From a bacterium (lineage in GTDB: Bacteria > Actinomycetota > Acidimicrobiia > Spongiisociales > Spongiisociaceae), in NCBI GenBank assembly GCA_028821265.1, contig JAPPGU010000006.1:1-42293 (forward strand): a DNA stretch of 42,293 bases. Direction: 5' to 3'. Below the pieces are notes generated by a model. The model searched no databases and was not told where the DNA came from. It saw only the letters and a program-made list of their open reading frames with translations. This document shows positions 1 to 9,266 of the stretch, piece after piece. Positions within the stretch are counted from its first letter, which is position 1, and each line of letters begins with the position of its first letter. The translations under genes were made by a program, and so were the position numbers.

Positions 1-1
1 C

Positions 2-259
2 CCGGTGCTGGCGGCCTTCGCCATCTTCCAGTTCCTGTGGACCTACAACGACTACCTGATCGCGGTCACCATGCTGGGAGGCGCGGGGCAGAACTTCCCG
101 GCCACTGCTCGGATCGCGGCTCTCGCCGGCGAATTCGGCCAGGCCGAGCACCTCCTGACCGCCGGCGCCTTCCTGTCGACGCTGCTACCGATCATCGTCT
201 TCTTCGCCCTCCAGCGTTTCTTCGTCACCGGCATCCTCGCCGGCTCCGTGAAGGGCTGA
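2..259 (+). CDS. Carbohydrate ABC transporter permease, C-terminal part (5' truncated by window edge)
   Basis: This is the last 85 or so codons of an inner-membrane permease of the MalG type. The reading frame is open from base 2, so the gene begins outside the window. The visible part has two hydrophobic stretches (FAIFQFLWTYNDYLIAV and LLPIIVFFALQRFF) and the ending RFFVTGILAGSVKG, which is typical of MalG-family permeases just before the stop. The family imports oligosaccharides together with a binding protein, a second permease and an ATPase, all presumably upstream of the window. The GH1 and GH13 glucosidases at 6.2-9.1 kb and the dehydrogenase that follows suit a glucoside uptake locus. 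It ends 6 nt from the convergent dehydrogenase gene. Confidence 0.88.
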   Translation, partial: PVLAAFAIFQFLWTYNDYLIAVTMLGGAGQNFPATARIAALAGEFGQAEHLLTAGAFLSTLLPIIVFFALQRFFVTGILAGSVKG

Positions 260-265
260 GCCAGG

Positions 266-1339
266 CTAGACCAGCACCTCGGTCATCTCGACGAGGCGGT
301 GTTCCTCTATCGAGCGCTGGGCGGCTACGCCCATGGCTACGGCGAGGTACCCGTCGTAGGCGCTGACCTGGGGCGGGGTGCCGTTGCGGATGGCGCTCTG
401 GAACTCCAGGTGCTCCAGGTACGACGCGCCATGGTGGCCGCCGGTGTGGGCGATCCGGTCATCGGTGGCGGTCTCGACCGTAGGGGAGAACCACTCCCCG
501 TCCCTGAGACCGGTGAGCACCAGGCCGGACGGTAGGCGGGCCTCCACCTTGCCGCGGTCGCCGACCGCCACCAGTTCCTCCTGGTTCTCTCCGCCTTCGG
601 CGAACATGCACAGGTCGAGCATGGCCCGCTGACCGTCCCGGTAGTCCACTATCACGTAGGCGTTGTCGAGGATGTCGGGTCGGTGCCCGCCGTAGCGCTC
701 GTCCAGGTGGTTGACCGCCTGGCTTCCCGAGGCGTGGACCCGCACCGGGGGGTTACCGATGATGTGGTTCATCAGGTCGAAGTGGTGGCAGCACTTCTCC
801 ACCAGGGTCCCTCCGGAGTTGGCGTTGAACCGGTTCCAGTCGTTCACCTTGGGCAGGAACGGGAAGCGGTGCTCCCGGATGGCCAGCATCTTCAGGTCGC
901 CGACCGTGCCCCTCCGGACCTCGGCGATCAGCCGGGCGGTGGCAGGCATGTAGCGGTACTCCATCCCGACCCAGAGAACCTGTTCCCGCCGCCGCTGAGC
1001 TTCTACCACCCACCGGCAGTCCTCGATCCTCGTGCATAGGGGCTTCTCGACCAGCAGGTGCAGATCGGTCTCCATCAGGTCGCGGAGCAGATCGATGTGG
1101 GTCATGTTGGGGGTGGCCAGCACCACCGCATCGCACAACTCGGAGTCGATGAGGGCGCGGTGGTCCTCGAAGACCGCCAAGTCCTGGTCCGCCAGCGCCT
1201 CAAGGGCTGCCTGCCGCGAAGGAAGGTGCGGATCCGCCACCGCTGCCACCTCGGCGCCGGGCAGGGCCCGGATGTTCCCGATGTGCTCGATGCCCATCAT
1301 CCCGGTACCGACGATCCCGTACCGGACGGTCACGCTCAT
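266..1339 (-). CDS. Gfo/Idh/MocA family NAD(P)-dependent oxidoreductase
   Basis: A 357-aa two-domain sugar or inositol dehydrogenase-like enzyme, probably cytoplasmic. The N-terminus has a Rossmann dinucleotide-binding fold (YGIVGTGMMGIEHIG, then VAAVADP). The EKPLCT segment carries the conserved lysine of the family, and the C-terminal half has the substrate-binding sheet, including a GGTLVEKCCHHFDLM stretch that is common in this group. Family members oxidise sugars, inositols or amino sugars; the substrate cannot be read from the sequence. It is convergent with a sugar permease and lies in the same neighbourhood as two glycosidases, so a role in processing an imported sugar is likely. The ATG at 1339 fits the start of the Rossmann fold closely. 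Confidence 0.88.
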   Translation of the reverse strand: MSVTVRYGIVGTGMMGIEHIGNIRALPGAEVAAVADPHLPSRQAALEALADQDLAVFEDHRALIDSELCDAVVLATPNMTHIDLLRDLMETDLHLLVEKPLCTRIEDCRWVVEAQRRREQVLWVGMEYRYMPATARLIAEVRRGTVGDLKMLAIREHRFPFLPKVNDWNRFNANSGGTLVEKCCHHFDLMNHIIGNPPVRVHASGSQAVNHLDERYGGHRPDILDNAYVIVDYRDGQRAMLDLCMFAEGGENQEELVAVGDRGKVEARLPSGLVLTGLRDGEWFSPTVETATDDRIAHTGGHHGASYLEHLEFQSAIRNGTPPQVSAYDGYLAVAMGVAAQRSIEEHRLVEMTEVLV

Positions 1340-1491
1340 GGGCCTGCCCCATCCTCGCGGCGGCTGGGACTCCGCTTCATCATCGGGCGGATGATCGGGT
1401 CCACCATCACCTGCCCAACCCGTTCACCGGATTCTCAAGCTCGCGCACTAGCACCTAGGCTTGCACACCCCGTAGAGGAGAAGGAGCGGAG

Positions 1492-3438
1492 ATGACAGTT
1501 GTAAGACATAGGCGAACCTTGGCGATCCTTGCCGGGCTAGCGCTACTGGCCGGGATCCTGGTATCAACACCCTCGGCCGGGATAGCGCAGGATACAGGCG
1601 ACGAGGGATTCACCCTTACCATCCTGCACAACAACGACGGCGAGTCGAAGCTCCTTCCCGACGAGAACGCCGATCCCGGCGTAGCCCGGTTCGTGGCGCT
1701 CATGAAGCAGCTGCAGGCCGGGGCTTCCGGTACGGGAGTGGTGACGCTGACCTCGGGGGACAACTTCCTGGCATCCCAGGAGCTGGGCGTATCCCTGGCC
1801 CGTGAGGGTGCTCTCTATGACTCCATTGCCTTGAGCGGTATCTACGACGCCATGGCCCTCGGCAACCACGACTTCGACCTGGGTCCCGAGGTCACAGCCC
1901 GGTTCGTGACCGGCTTCTCGCCGGCGGTGACCTTCCTGTCCGCCAACGTGGACTTCTCCGGGGAGCCGATGCTGCAGGCGCTGGTGGACCAGGGCCTCAT
2001 CGCGGGTAGCACGGTTATCGAGACCGGCGGCGAGCGGATCGGCGTGATCGGCGCCGTCACCCCGATGCTGCCCAACATCTCCACTCCGCGGAACGCGGTC
2101 GTATCCCCGGTCCTGCCGGCGGTGACGGCGGCGGTGGAGAGCCTGACCGGCCAGGGAGTCAACAAGATCATCCTGGTCAGCCATCTCCAGGATGTGGCCG
2201 AGGAGATTGAGCTGGTCGGGAGCCTCTCCGGAGTCGACGTGGTGATCGCCGGAGGAGGCGACGACCTCCTGAAGAACGAGGGCGACACCTGCCTGGCCGA
2301 GGAGGAAGCGGTGGCGCCGTACCCGATCATGGTGGAGGATGCCTCAGGGACGATGGTGCCGGTCATCACCGCCCCGGGCGGGTACCGCTGCATCGGTGAG
2401 CTGAACGTCACCTTCGACGCCGCCGGCAACGTGACCGCGGCGGTTGGACGGTCGATCGGGGTGGGCTTCGACGTGGAGCCCGATCCCACGGTCCAGGCCG
2501 AGGTCATCGAGCCCCTGTCGGCGGCGGTGGCGCTGATCGACGCCCAGGTTATCGGGACCAGCGAGGTGGCGTTGGACGGCCGCCGTCCGCAGATCCGCAT
2601 CATGGCGACCAACGAGGGCAACCTCATGGCCGACGCGCTACGAGCCACCGCTACCAACCTGGCCGAATCGTTCGGTATCCCGGTAGCGGACGTGGCGATC
2701 CAGAACGGCGGGGGTATCCGCAACAGCTCGCTGATCCCGCCGGGAGAGATAACCGTCGGCACCACCTGGGACATCGCTCCGTTCAGGAACTTCGTCGTGG
2801 TGGCCGAGGTGTCACGGGAGATCTTCCATGTCCTGCTGGAGCAGGGCTTGGACCGCCTGCCCGGCGCCGGGGGCCAGTTCGCCCAGGTATCAGGGTTCAC
2901 GCTCACCTACGATCCGGCCGCTCCTGCCCGGGAGATCGCCCGCGACGGCGACTGCTCCCTGGTCGGCAATCCCGGAGAGCGGGTGAGAGAGGTCGTCCTC
3001 GACGACGGCACGGTGATCGTCAGTGATGGGCAGGTGGTGGCCGGAGGTCCGGTCGCTCTGGCCACGATCGACTTCCTGGCAAACGGCGGGGACTGCTACC
3101 CGTTGGCCGACATCGCCTTCACCAAGCTGGGCGTCAGCTACCAGCAGGCTCTGGCCAACTACATATCGATGGATCTCGGAGGCAAGATAACGGCCGCGGA
3201 CTACCCGGCCGGTGGCGGGGGCAGGATCATCGCCCTCGAGCCCGAGCCCGAGACCACCGGGGTAATCGTCCGGGCGGGCGACACCCTGCGGAAGATCGCC
3301 ATGACCCACCTCGGGGACGAGAACCGCTGGCCCGAGATCTTCGCCCTCAACGAGGGGCAGGTTCAGGCCGACGGCCGGTCCTTGACCAACCCCGATCTGA
3401 TCCACATCGGCTGGGTCTTGAAAGTACCCGCCATGTAG
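1492..3438 (+). CDS. Secreted 5'-nucleotidase/UshA-like metallophosphatase with C-terminal LysM domain
   Basis: A 648-aa exported phosphohydrolase. Residues 1-33 form a signal peptide (RHRR, a hydrophobic core, then GIAQD). Residues 40-330 are the metallophosphatase domain (LHNNDGES, TSGDNFLAS, GNHDF at 124-128, VSHLQD). Residues about 350-570 are the 5'-nucleotidase C-terminal domain (ATNEGNLMADALR, QNGGGIRNSS, FLANGGDCYP). Residues about 590-648 are a LysM module (RAGDTLRKIA...LGDENRWPEIFALN...LIHIGWVLKVP), likely tethering the enzyme to peptidoglycan. Compared with UshA, the first metal motif reads NDGE rather than NDxH, and the usual GGH motif reads AGGGDD, so some metal ligands differ. 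This may be a natural subfamily. A strong AAGGAG-type ribosome site precedes the ATG. With the next gene it could release phosphate and nucleosides from DNA. Confidence 0.86.
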   Translation: MTVVRHRRTLAILAGLALLAGILVSTPSAGIAQDTGDEGFTLTILHNNDGESKLLPDENADPGVARFVALMKQLQAGASGTGVVTLTSGDNFLASQELGVSLAREGALYDSIALSGIYDAMALGNHDFDLGPEVTARFVTGFSPAVTFLSANVDFSGEPMLQALVDQGLIAGSTVIETGGERIGVIGAVTPMLPNISTPRNAVVSPVLPAVTAAVESLTGQGVNKIILVSHLQDVAEEIELVGSLSGVDVVIAGGGDDLLKNEGDTCLAEEEAVAPYPIMVEDASGTMVPVITAPGGYRCIGELNVTFDAAGNVTAAVGRSIGVGFDVEPDPTVQAEVIEPLSAAVALIDAQVIGTSEVALDGRRPQIRIMATNEGNLMADALRATATNLAESFGIPVADVAIQNGGGIRNSSLIPPGEITVGTTWDIAPFRNFVVVAEVSREIFHVLLEQGLDRLPGAGGQFAQVSGFTLTYDPAAPAREIARDGDCSLVGNPGERVREVVLDDGTVIVSDGQVVAGGPVALATIDFLANGGDCYPLADIAFTKLGVSYQQALANYISMDLGGKITAADYPAGGGGRIIALEPEPETTGVIVRAGDTLRKIAMTHLGDENRWPEIFALNEGQVQADGRSLTNPDLIHIGWVLKVPAM

Positions 3439-3458
3439 GACCCTCCCGTACGTCGGGA

Positions 3459-3491
3459 GAAGGTGCCCCGGCCGCCGGCCGGGGCACCTTC
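3459..3491 (+). terminator. Strong GC-rich stem-loop after the 5'-nucleotidase gene
   Basis: A perfect 15-bp inverted repeat (arms 3459-3473 and 3477-3491, arm sequence GAAGGTGCCCCGGCC) with a 3-nt loop, 20 nt after the stop codon. There is no long T run, as is common for high-GC terminators. The hairpin contains the upstream GTG (3463) of the next reading frame, which argues against that codon as the start. Confidence 0.7.
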
Positions 3492-3606
3492 CGTCAGCGG
3501 ACTCTGGAGCAATGATGAGACCAGGACCATTCCCTCGCGATTCGGCGTCGATTGCACGTCGACGGTCGGCACGTCGCATGCACACGCCAGCCGGGAAGGC
3601 TTTGAC

Positions 3607-6183
3607 TTGACACGCCTCTCCGCCGGCGCCCGGGCCGCACTGGTCCTGATGGTTGCCTGGTTCACCGTGGTCGGGGCCGGACCGGCCCACGCATCCGTAC
3701 CGGCGTTCGCCGACCAGGTGCGCCGCTCCGACGCGCCGGCCACCGCCACAGCCTCTCCCGAACTGCTGCGCATCTCGCAGATACAGGGCAGCGGAGCGAC
3801 CGTCGCGATCACAGGACAGGTTGCGGTCGAGGCGATAACCACTTCCCTGTTCGAGCGGGATGACGTGTTGAGTGGCTTCTTCCTCCAGGAGGAGGACGCC
3901 GACAGCGACGGCGACCCGGAGACCTCCGAAGGCATCTTCGTCTACTGCTCCACCGCGTGCCCGGCCGGCCTGTCCGTGGGCGACAGCGTGGCAGTGGTCG
4001 GGACGGCGGGGGAGTTCGGCGGCGCCAGCCAGATCAACGCTTCCGCCGGAAGCGTCACGGTCCGCTCGTCCGGAAACGATCTCCCGACCCCGACGGCAGT
4101 GATGCTTCCCGCCCCCGGCAGCACCCGGGCGGAGGGAACCTTCGAGAACCTCGAAGGCATGATCGTCACGTTCCCCGGCAAGCTGGTGGTCAGCGAGTAC
4201 TACTGGCTCGCCCGGTACGGCGAGCTGATACTCACTGCCGGGCGGCGGCCGTACCAGTTCACGCACGGACACATGCCGAGCGCAACGGGATACGCCGCGT
4301 TCCTGGCAGATCTGGCCACCAGGCGCATCATCCTCGACGACAGCAACGGCGACCAGAACGATGCCATCTTCGGGCCGGAGGACGAGGCCTACCCGTATCC
4401 GAGTGGCGGGCTGAGCAGTACCAATCGCTTCCGGGGCGGGGATTCGATCAGCGGCTTGGGTGGCGTGATGCACTGGGCATTCGACGCCTGGCGGATCCAG
4501 CCCGTACTGGAGCGGTTCGACTACACCTTCACCGCGGACAACCCGCGGCCCGCCGCTCCCGCCGATGTGGGCGGCCGCCTCAAGGTGGCCGGCTTCAACG
4601 TTCTGAACTATTTCACCACGATCGATGACGGGACGCCGCGATGCGGGCCGGGCGGCGGCGTCGGCTGCCGGGGCGCAGACTCGGCGGCGGAACTGGGCCG
4701 GCAACTGGACAAGATCGTCGCCGCGATGGTCGCGATCGACGCCCATGTCTTCGGGGTGGTGGAGCTGGAGAACAACGCCTCGGCCTCGCTTGCCGGTCTG
4801 GTCGCCGGCCTCAACGCCGCCGCGGGCCTCGGAACCTACGCCTACATAGACACAGGGGCCCTCGGTAGCGATGTCATCAAGGTCGGGCTGATCTACCGGC
4901 CGGCCTGGGTGACGCCCGCCGGCCCGCACGCCATCATCGACTCGTCGGTCGATGCGACCTTCTCGGACACGAAGAACCGGCCCGCTCTGATCCAGACGTT
5001 CGAGGAGGTGACGACCGGAGAACGCTTCACGGTTGCCGTCAACCATCTCAAATCGAAGGGATCGAGCTGCGAAGAGTTGGGCGATCCGGATCTCCGGGAC
5101 GGCCAGGGCAACTGCAACGGCATCAGGACTGCGGCCGCCGCAGCCCTCGCCCGGTACCTCGCCACCGATCCGACCGCCAGCGAGGATCCTGACGTCCTGA
5201 TCATCGGCGATCTGAACGCCTACGCCAGGGAAGATCCGATCAGGGCGCTGGAGGCGGCCGGCTATACCGACCTGATCAGGCGGTTCGTGGGAACCGACGC
5301 CTACGGGTACCTGTTCGACGGCCAGCTCGGATACCTGGACTACGCCATGGGCAGCCCGTCGATGCTGCGCCAGGTCACCGGGGTAGCCGGGTGGTACATC
5401 AACGCCGACGAGCCTCCGCTGTTCGACTACAACGACGATGTCCGTGACCCGGGCGAGCGGGCGTACGAGCGGGAATCGGCAGCCCTACCGATCTACGAGG
5501 CCAACGCCTTCCGGTCATCCGACCACGATCCGGTGATCGTCGGCCTGCAGCTCGGGAACCCCACGGCGGACGGAGGGGCTCCGGCGGGCGAGGCTCCGGT
5601 GGTAGAGACGCCATTCACCGATCTCGGGCAGGCTTCGGACGCCCACCGTGACGACATCCGCCGCATCTACGGGCTCGGTGTCACGGCAGGCACCTCGGAC
5701 ACCACCTTCTCCCCGCGCACGCTCCTGTCGCTGCCACAGGCGGCTTCCTTCCTCGCCCGGCTGTTCAGGGCCGTGCAGGGCGAGGACCCTCCCCTGGCCG
5801 AGACGCCCTTCACGGATCTCGGGGAGGTCTCGGACGCCCATCGGGACGACATCCGGGGCTTGTACGGGCTCGGCATCATCGCAAGTGAGCCGTTCACGAG
5901 CATCTCGTCCGATGCATGCGTGGCCCGCGGCCGGATGGCGACCCTCCTGGCCAGGTTCCACGCCGTGGTGACGGGAAGACTCGCTCCCGTGGTTGCGACC
6001 CCCTTCACGGACCTCCACGGGGGAGATACGGCGGCGAGCGGAGACATCGGCCGCATCTACGGGCTGGGTTTGACGGAGGGCACCTCGGGGACGACCTTCT
6101 CCCCCGATGCCTGCACGACCCGCCAGCAGATGGCCTCGTTCATGGCCAGGGCCTACCGGGCCGCGACAACCGCGATTCGCTAG
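3607..6183 (+). CDS. ExeM/NucH-type extracellular nuclease with three SLH-like C-terminal repeats
   Basis: About 858 aa. The frame is open from a GTG at 3463, but that codon lies inside a terminator hairpin. A TTG at 3607, seven nt after GGGAAGG, gives a textbook signal peptide (TRLSAGARAALVLMVAWF...AHAS), so I place the start there. Order of domains: an OB-like region at about 45-330 that includes a low-complexity EEDADSDGDPETSEG segment; an endonuclease/exonuclease/phosphatase domain at about 340-660 (VAGFNVLNYF, VVELENNAS, VNHLKSKGSSC, IIGDLNAYA, SSDHDPVIVG, which supply the metal and catalytic Asp/His/Asn residues); and three repeats of about 60 aa starting TPFTDLG or TPFTDLH with YGLG...FSP signatures. 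These resemble SLH modules that hold proteins at the surface. Likely role: digestion of extracellular DNA, paired with the upstream nucleotidase. Confidence 0.85.
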   Translation: MTRLSAGARAALVLMVAWFTVVGAGPAHASVPAFADQVRRSDAPATATASPELLRISQIQGSGATVAITGQVAVEAITTSLFERDDVLSGFFLQEEDADSDGDPETSEGIFVYCSTACPAGLSVGDSVAVVGTAGEFGGASQINASAGSVTVRSSGNDLPTPTAVMLPAPGSTRAEGTFENLEGMIVTFPGKLVVSEYYWLARYGELILTAGRRPYQFTHGHMPSATGYAAFLADLATRRIILDDSNGDQNDAIFGPEDEAYPYPSGGLSSTNRFRGGDSISGLGGVMHWAFDAWRIQPVLERFDYTFTADNPRPAAPADVGGRLKVAGFNVLNYFTTIDDGTPRCGPGGGVGCRGADSAAELGRQLDKIVAAMVAIDAHVFGVVELENNASASLAGLVAGLNAAAGLGTYAYIDTGALGSDVIKVGLIYRPAWVTPAGPHAIIDSSVDATFSDTKNRPALIQTFEEVTTGERFTVAVNHLKSKGSSCEELGDPDLRDGQGNCNGIRTAAAAALARYLATDPTASEDPDVLIIGDLNAYAREDPIRALEAAGYTDLIRRFVGTDAYGYLFDGQLGYLDYAMGSPSMLRQVTGVAGWYINADEPPLFDYNDDVRDPGERAYERESAALPIYEANAFRSSDHDPVIVGLQLGNPTADGGAPAGEAPVVETPFTDLGQASDAHRDDIRRIYGLGVTAGTSDTTFSPRTLLSLPQAASFLARLFRAVQGEDPPLAETPFTDLGEVSDAHRDDIRGLYGLGIIASEPFTSISSDACVARGRMATLLARFHAVVTGRLAPVVATPFTDLHGGDTAASGDIGRIYGLGLTEGTSGTTFSPDACTTRQQMASFMARAYRAATTAIR

Positions 6184-6236
6184 TTGCTAAGTCGTCTTAG
6201 AAATCGCTGAACACCACCCACCTGCCGGGCGTCGGG

Positions 6237-7568
6237 TCAGACGGCGTTGCGGGCGATGACATCCCGGTACCAGTAGGCCGAGGCCTTGGGAGTTCGCCGC
6301 TGGGTGGCGTGGTCCACATGGACGAGGCCGAAGCGGCGCGAGTAACCGAAGCCCCACTCGAAGTTGTCCAGCAGGGTCCAGGCGAAGTAGCCCCGGAGCG
6401 GAACGCCGTCATCTATCGCCCTGGCAGCTTCGACAAGATGGCGCTCCAGGTAGGAGCGGCGATCCTCGTCCTCGACACGGTCCCCGTCCCGGATCGTGTC
6501 GGGGTAGGCGGCACCGTTCTCGGTTACGTAGACGGCGCGGGCGCCGTACCCCGCCAGCATCCGGAGCATCGCGCCCAGGCCTTCGGGTGTCACGGGCCAG
6601 CCCATCTCGGTCGCCTCGGCGGCCGGGTCGCGAAGCGGAGGCGGCCGGTCGCAGTCCCTGAGACCCGGGTGTCCGACCACGTCGGTGCGGTAGTAGTTGA
6701 GGCCGATCGAATCGGGCGTGCGGCCGATGATCTCGAGATCGCCATCGGCGACCGCCGACGCCGACCAGCCCGCAACGGCCAGGAGGTCGTCCGGGTACCG
6801 TCCGAGAAAGAGCGGGTCCAGGAACCACCGGTTCATCAGGCCCTCCTCGAGGGCGGCCGCGTCGCGGTCCAGTGGATGATCCGAGCGCGGCATCCGGGGC
6901 TCGAGATTGAGAGCGATACCCACCTCGTGGCCGGAGTGCCCGGCCCGCAGCGTCTGGGATGCCAGGCCATGTCCGAGCAACTGGTGATGGACCACGTCCA
7001 GTTCCGCCCCCGAGCCGACCAGGCCGGGGGCGTGCTGACCGGTACGGTGGCCGAGGTGCGCCACCACCCAGGGCTCGTTGAGGGTCATCCAGTGCCGCAC
7101 TCGGTCCCCGAGCCGGGACTCGACGGCCGCGGCGTAGTCGGCGAAGGCATGCGCCGTTCCCCGCACCCTCCACCCGCCCTCATCCTCGAGGCACTGCGGG
7201 AGATCCCAGTGGAACAGGGTGACGAACGGCTCTATTCCCGCTTCCAGTAGCCCGTCCACCAGCCGGTCATAGAAGTCCAGGCCGGCCTGGTTGGCGGGGC
7301 CCCTGCCGCTAGGCACCACCCGGGGCCACGCCACCGAGAAGCGATAGGCCGACAGCCCCAGGTCCTCCATGATCCGGATGTCGTCGCGCCATCTGTGGTA
7401 GTGATCGCAGGCCACATCACCGGTGTCGCCGTTGAGCACCCGTCCGGGAAGCCGGCAGAATCGATCCCAGACGCTCTCTGACCTCCCGTCCTCGGCCACC
7501 GCCCCCTCGATCTGGTAGGACGCCGTGGCGGCGCCCCACAGGAAACCCTCCGGGAACCGCCGGGTCAC
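6237..7568 (-). CDS. GH1 beta-glucosidase
   Basis: A 443-aa glycoside hydrolase family 1 enzyme of normal length and with no signal peptide, hence cytoplasmic. It starts FPEGFLWGAATASYQIEGA, the usual family entry. The acid/base glutamate is E165 in TLNEP and the nucleophile is E350 in VTENG. RFSVAWPRVVPSG and the C-terminal GYFAWTLLDNFEW are also classical. GH1 enzymes hydrolyse beta-glucosides, beta-galactosides or beta-fucosides with retention; the exact sugar cannot be told. The ATG overlaps the end of the GH13 gene by 4 nt (7565-7568), so the two are translated together. Confidence 0.95.
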   Translation of the reverse strand: MTRRFPEGFLWGAATASYQIEGAVAEDGRSESVWDRFCRLPGRVLNGDTGDVACDHYHRWRDDIRIMEDLGLSAYRFSVAWPRVVPSGRGPANQAGLDFYDRLVDGLLEAGIEPFVTLFHWDLPQCLEDEGGWRVRGTAHAFADYAAAVESRLGDRVRHWMTLNEPWVVAHLGHRTGQHAPGLVGSGAELDVVHHQLLGHGLASQTLRAGHSGHEVGIALNLEPRMPRSDHPLDRDAAALEEGLMNRWFLDPLFLGRYPDDLLAVAGWSASAVADGDLEIIGRTPDSIGLNYYRTDVVGHPGLRDCDRPPPLRDPAAEATEMGWPVTPEGLGAMLRMLAGYGARAVYVTENGAAYPDTIRDGDRVEDEDRRSYLERHLVEAARAIDDGVPLRGYFAWTLLDNFEWGFGYSRRFGLVHVDHATQRRTPKASAYWYRDVIARNAV

Positions 7569-9148
7569 GAAGCCAGGACCGCTCCGTCGAGACCATCCAG
7601 AGCCAGGACACCGCCGATCGGACCCTTCGCACCCGTGCGGGTAGCCGCCAGCATGGTCCCTTCCGCCGGGAGCCGGACCGGTTCGTCACCGAAGTTGAGG
7701 TAGACGCGCACCGTTTCGCCTCCGGAGCGGCGGCGGTAGGCGAACACGGTCTCCGGCAGGCCCTCGATGGCTTCGTAGCAACCCGTTCGGAGCGCCCGGG
7801 AGCCCTTCCGCACCTCAATGAGGCGGCGGGTGAGGCCGAGCATGGAGTCCGGATCGCCTAACTGCGCCTCGACGTTCCTGGTGCCGTCGGGGTCGACGGT
7901 GGCCAGCCACGGCCGGCCGGTCGTGAAGCCGGCGTACTCGCCGGCGGTCCATTGCATGGGGGTGCGGCATCCGTCCCGTCCCAAGCCGGGTTGGCGACGG
8001 CCCCACGGATCCTGCTGCTGATCCGGCGGGATGTCGGCCTGGACCATGCCCAGCTCGTCCCCGTAGTAGAGAGTCGGGGTTCCCCGCAGGGTGAGGAGCA
8101 TCATGGTGGCGAGGCGGGCCCGGCGCTCCCCGTACCGGGTTGCGATCCGGATCTCGTCGTGGTTGCCCACGACGTGGTTGGGCCACGCTCCCGGCCGTAG
8201 GACCTCTTCCTGGGTCTCGACCACCTGGCGGGCCCACGAGGCGGTCCAGTCCCCGTGGAGCATCCCGAAGTAGTACGGCATGTGGAGCTCGTCCCCGTCG
8301 CCGTAGTAGGAGGCCCACTCCTCGCCCTCCAGGTGTATCTCCCCGACCGAGAACCGGGGTTGCTCCGCCGAGAACCCGTCAAGCACGGCCCGGACCTCCC
8401 GGAACAGGCCGTGGATGTCGGGGTGACCCCGGTCGTAGACGTGATCGAGGGAGTCGTACTCGCCGAGGTTCTTGTAGCCGTGTCTGGGAGTTTCCAGCAC
8501 CGGGTTGGATCGGTAGAGGGGGTCCTTCATCGAGAAGTGGCAGGCGTCGAGGCGGAACCCGTCCACACCCCGGCGCAGCCAGAAGCGGAGCGTATCGAGC
8601 ATCGCCGCCCGGGTCTCGTCGTTGCGCCAGTTGATATCGGGCTGCTCGGGCAGGAAGCTATGGAGGTAGTACTGGCCGGTGTGGTCGTCGAGGGTCCAGG
8701 CCGGGCCGCTGAAGACCGAGATCCAGTTGTTGGGCGGCGAGCCGTCGGGCGCCGGGTCCTTCCACACGTACCAGTCGCGCCTGGGATTGTCGCGGGAGGA
8801 GCGGGACTCCAGGAACCAGGGGTGTCGGGACGAGGAATGGTTCGGTACCCAGTCGATGATGACCTTCATGCCCCGTTCGTGGGCGCCATCCACGAGAGCG
8901 TCGAAGTCGGCGAGCGTGCCGAACATGGGGTCCACATCGGTGTAGTCGGCCACGTCGTACCCGAAATCGGCCATCGGGGAGGGATAGAAGGGCGAGATCC
9001 ACAAGGCGTCGACGCCGAGCGTGCCGGACAGGTAGTCGAGCTTGGAGGTGATACCGGCCAGATCGCCGATCCCGTCCCCGTTCGAGTCCATGAAGCTGCG
9101 GGGATAGATCTGGTAGAAGACAGCCTCCTGCCACCACTCGTATGTCAC
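7565..9148 (-). CDS. GH13 alpha-glucosidase (oligo-1,6-glucosidase type)
   Basis: About 527 aa with no signal peptide. The start TYEWWQEAVFYQIYPRSF followed by DSNGDGIGDL (metal loop) is typical of GH13 alpha-glucosidases of the oligo-1,6-glucosidase group. Conserved regions: DWVPNHSS (I), GFRLD with nucleophile D201 (II), SVGE with acid/base E270 (III), and NHD at 329-331 (IV). I chose the GTG at 9148 because GGAGG sits 5 nt upstream; an in-frame ATG at 9196 would add 16 residues of unconserved sequence. It cleaves the non-reducing alpha-glucosyl ends of imported oligosaccharides such as maltose or isomaltose; specificity is not resolved. It is co-transcribed with the GH1 gene. Confidence 0.93.
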   Translation of the reverse strand: MTYEWWQEAVFYQIYPRSFMDSNGDGIGDLAGITSKLDYLSGTLGVDALWISPFYPSPMADFGYDVADYTDVDPMFGTLADFDALVDGAHERGMKVIIDWVPNHSSSRHPWFLESRSSRDNPRRDWYVWKDPAPDGSPPNNWISVFSGPAWTLDDHTGQYYLHSFLPEQPDINWRNDETRAAMLDTLRFWLRRGVDGFRLDACHFSMKDPLYRSNPVLETPRHGYKNLGEYDSLDHVYDRGHPDIHGLFREVRAVLDGFSAEQPRFSVGEIHLEGEEWASYYGDGDELHMPYYFGMLHGDWTASWARQVVETQEEVLRPGAWPNHVVGNHDEIRIATRYGERRARLATMMLLTLRGTPTLYYGDELGMVQADIPPDQQQDPWGRRQPGLGRDGCRTPMQWTAGEYAGFTTGRPWLATVDPDGTRNVEAQLGDPDSMLGLTRRLIEVRKGSRALRTGCYEAIEGLPETVFAYRRRSGGETVRVYLNFGDEPVRLPAEGTMLAATRTGAKGPIGGVLALDGLDGAVLAS

Positions 9149-9266
9149 CGCATCCTCCAAGAGGCCACACGTTACCGCCCCAGAGCGCGTGAACATTCGC
9201 GGAGGGCTTGTGGTGAGTTGGGTGGTCTGAAGGCGGTGGGGCGGATGTTGCCCGGAAGACTTGGGG

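Noticed and set aside
2890-5046. A 718-codon minus-strand open frame
   Set aside because: It lies opposite the nucleotidase and nuclease genes, has no recognisable domain and an amino acid make-up expected of antisense high-GC sequence.
6186-6200. CTAAG/CTTAG stem as terminator of the nuclease gene
   Set aside because: A 5-bp stem with no T run is too weak to support.
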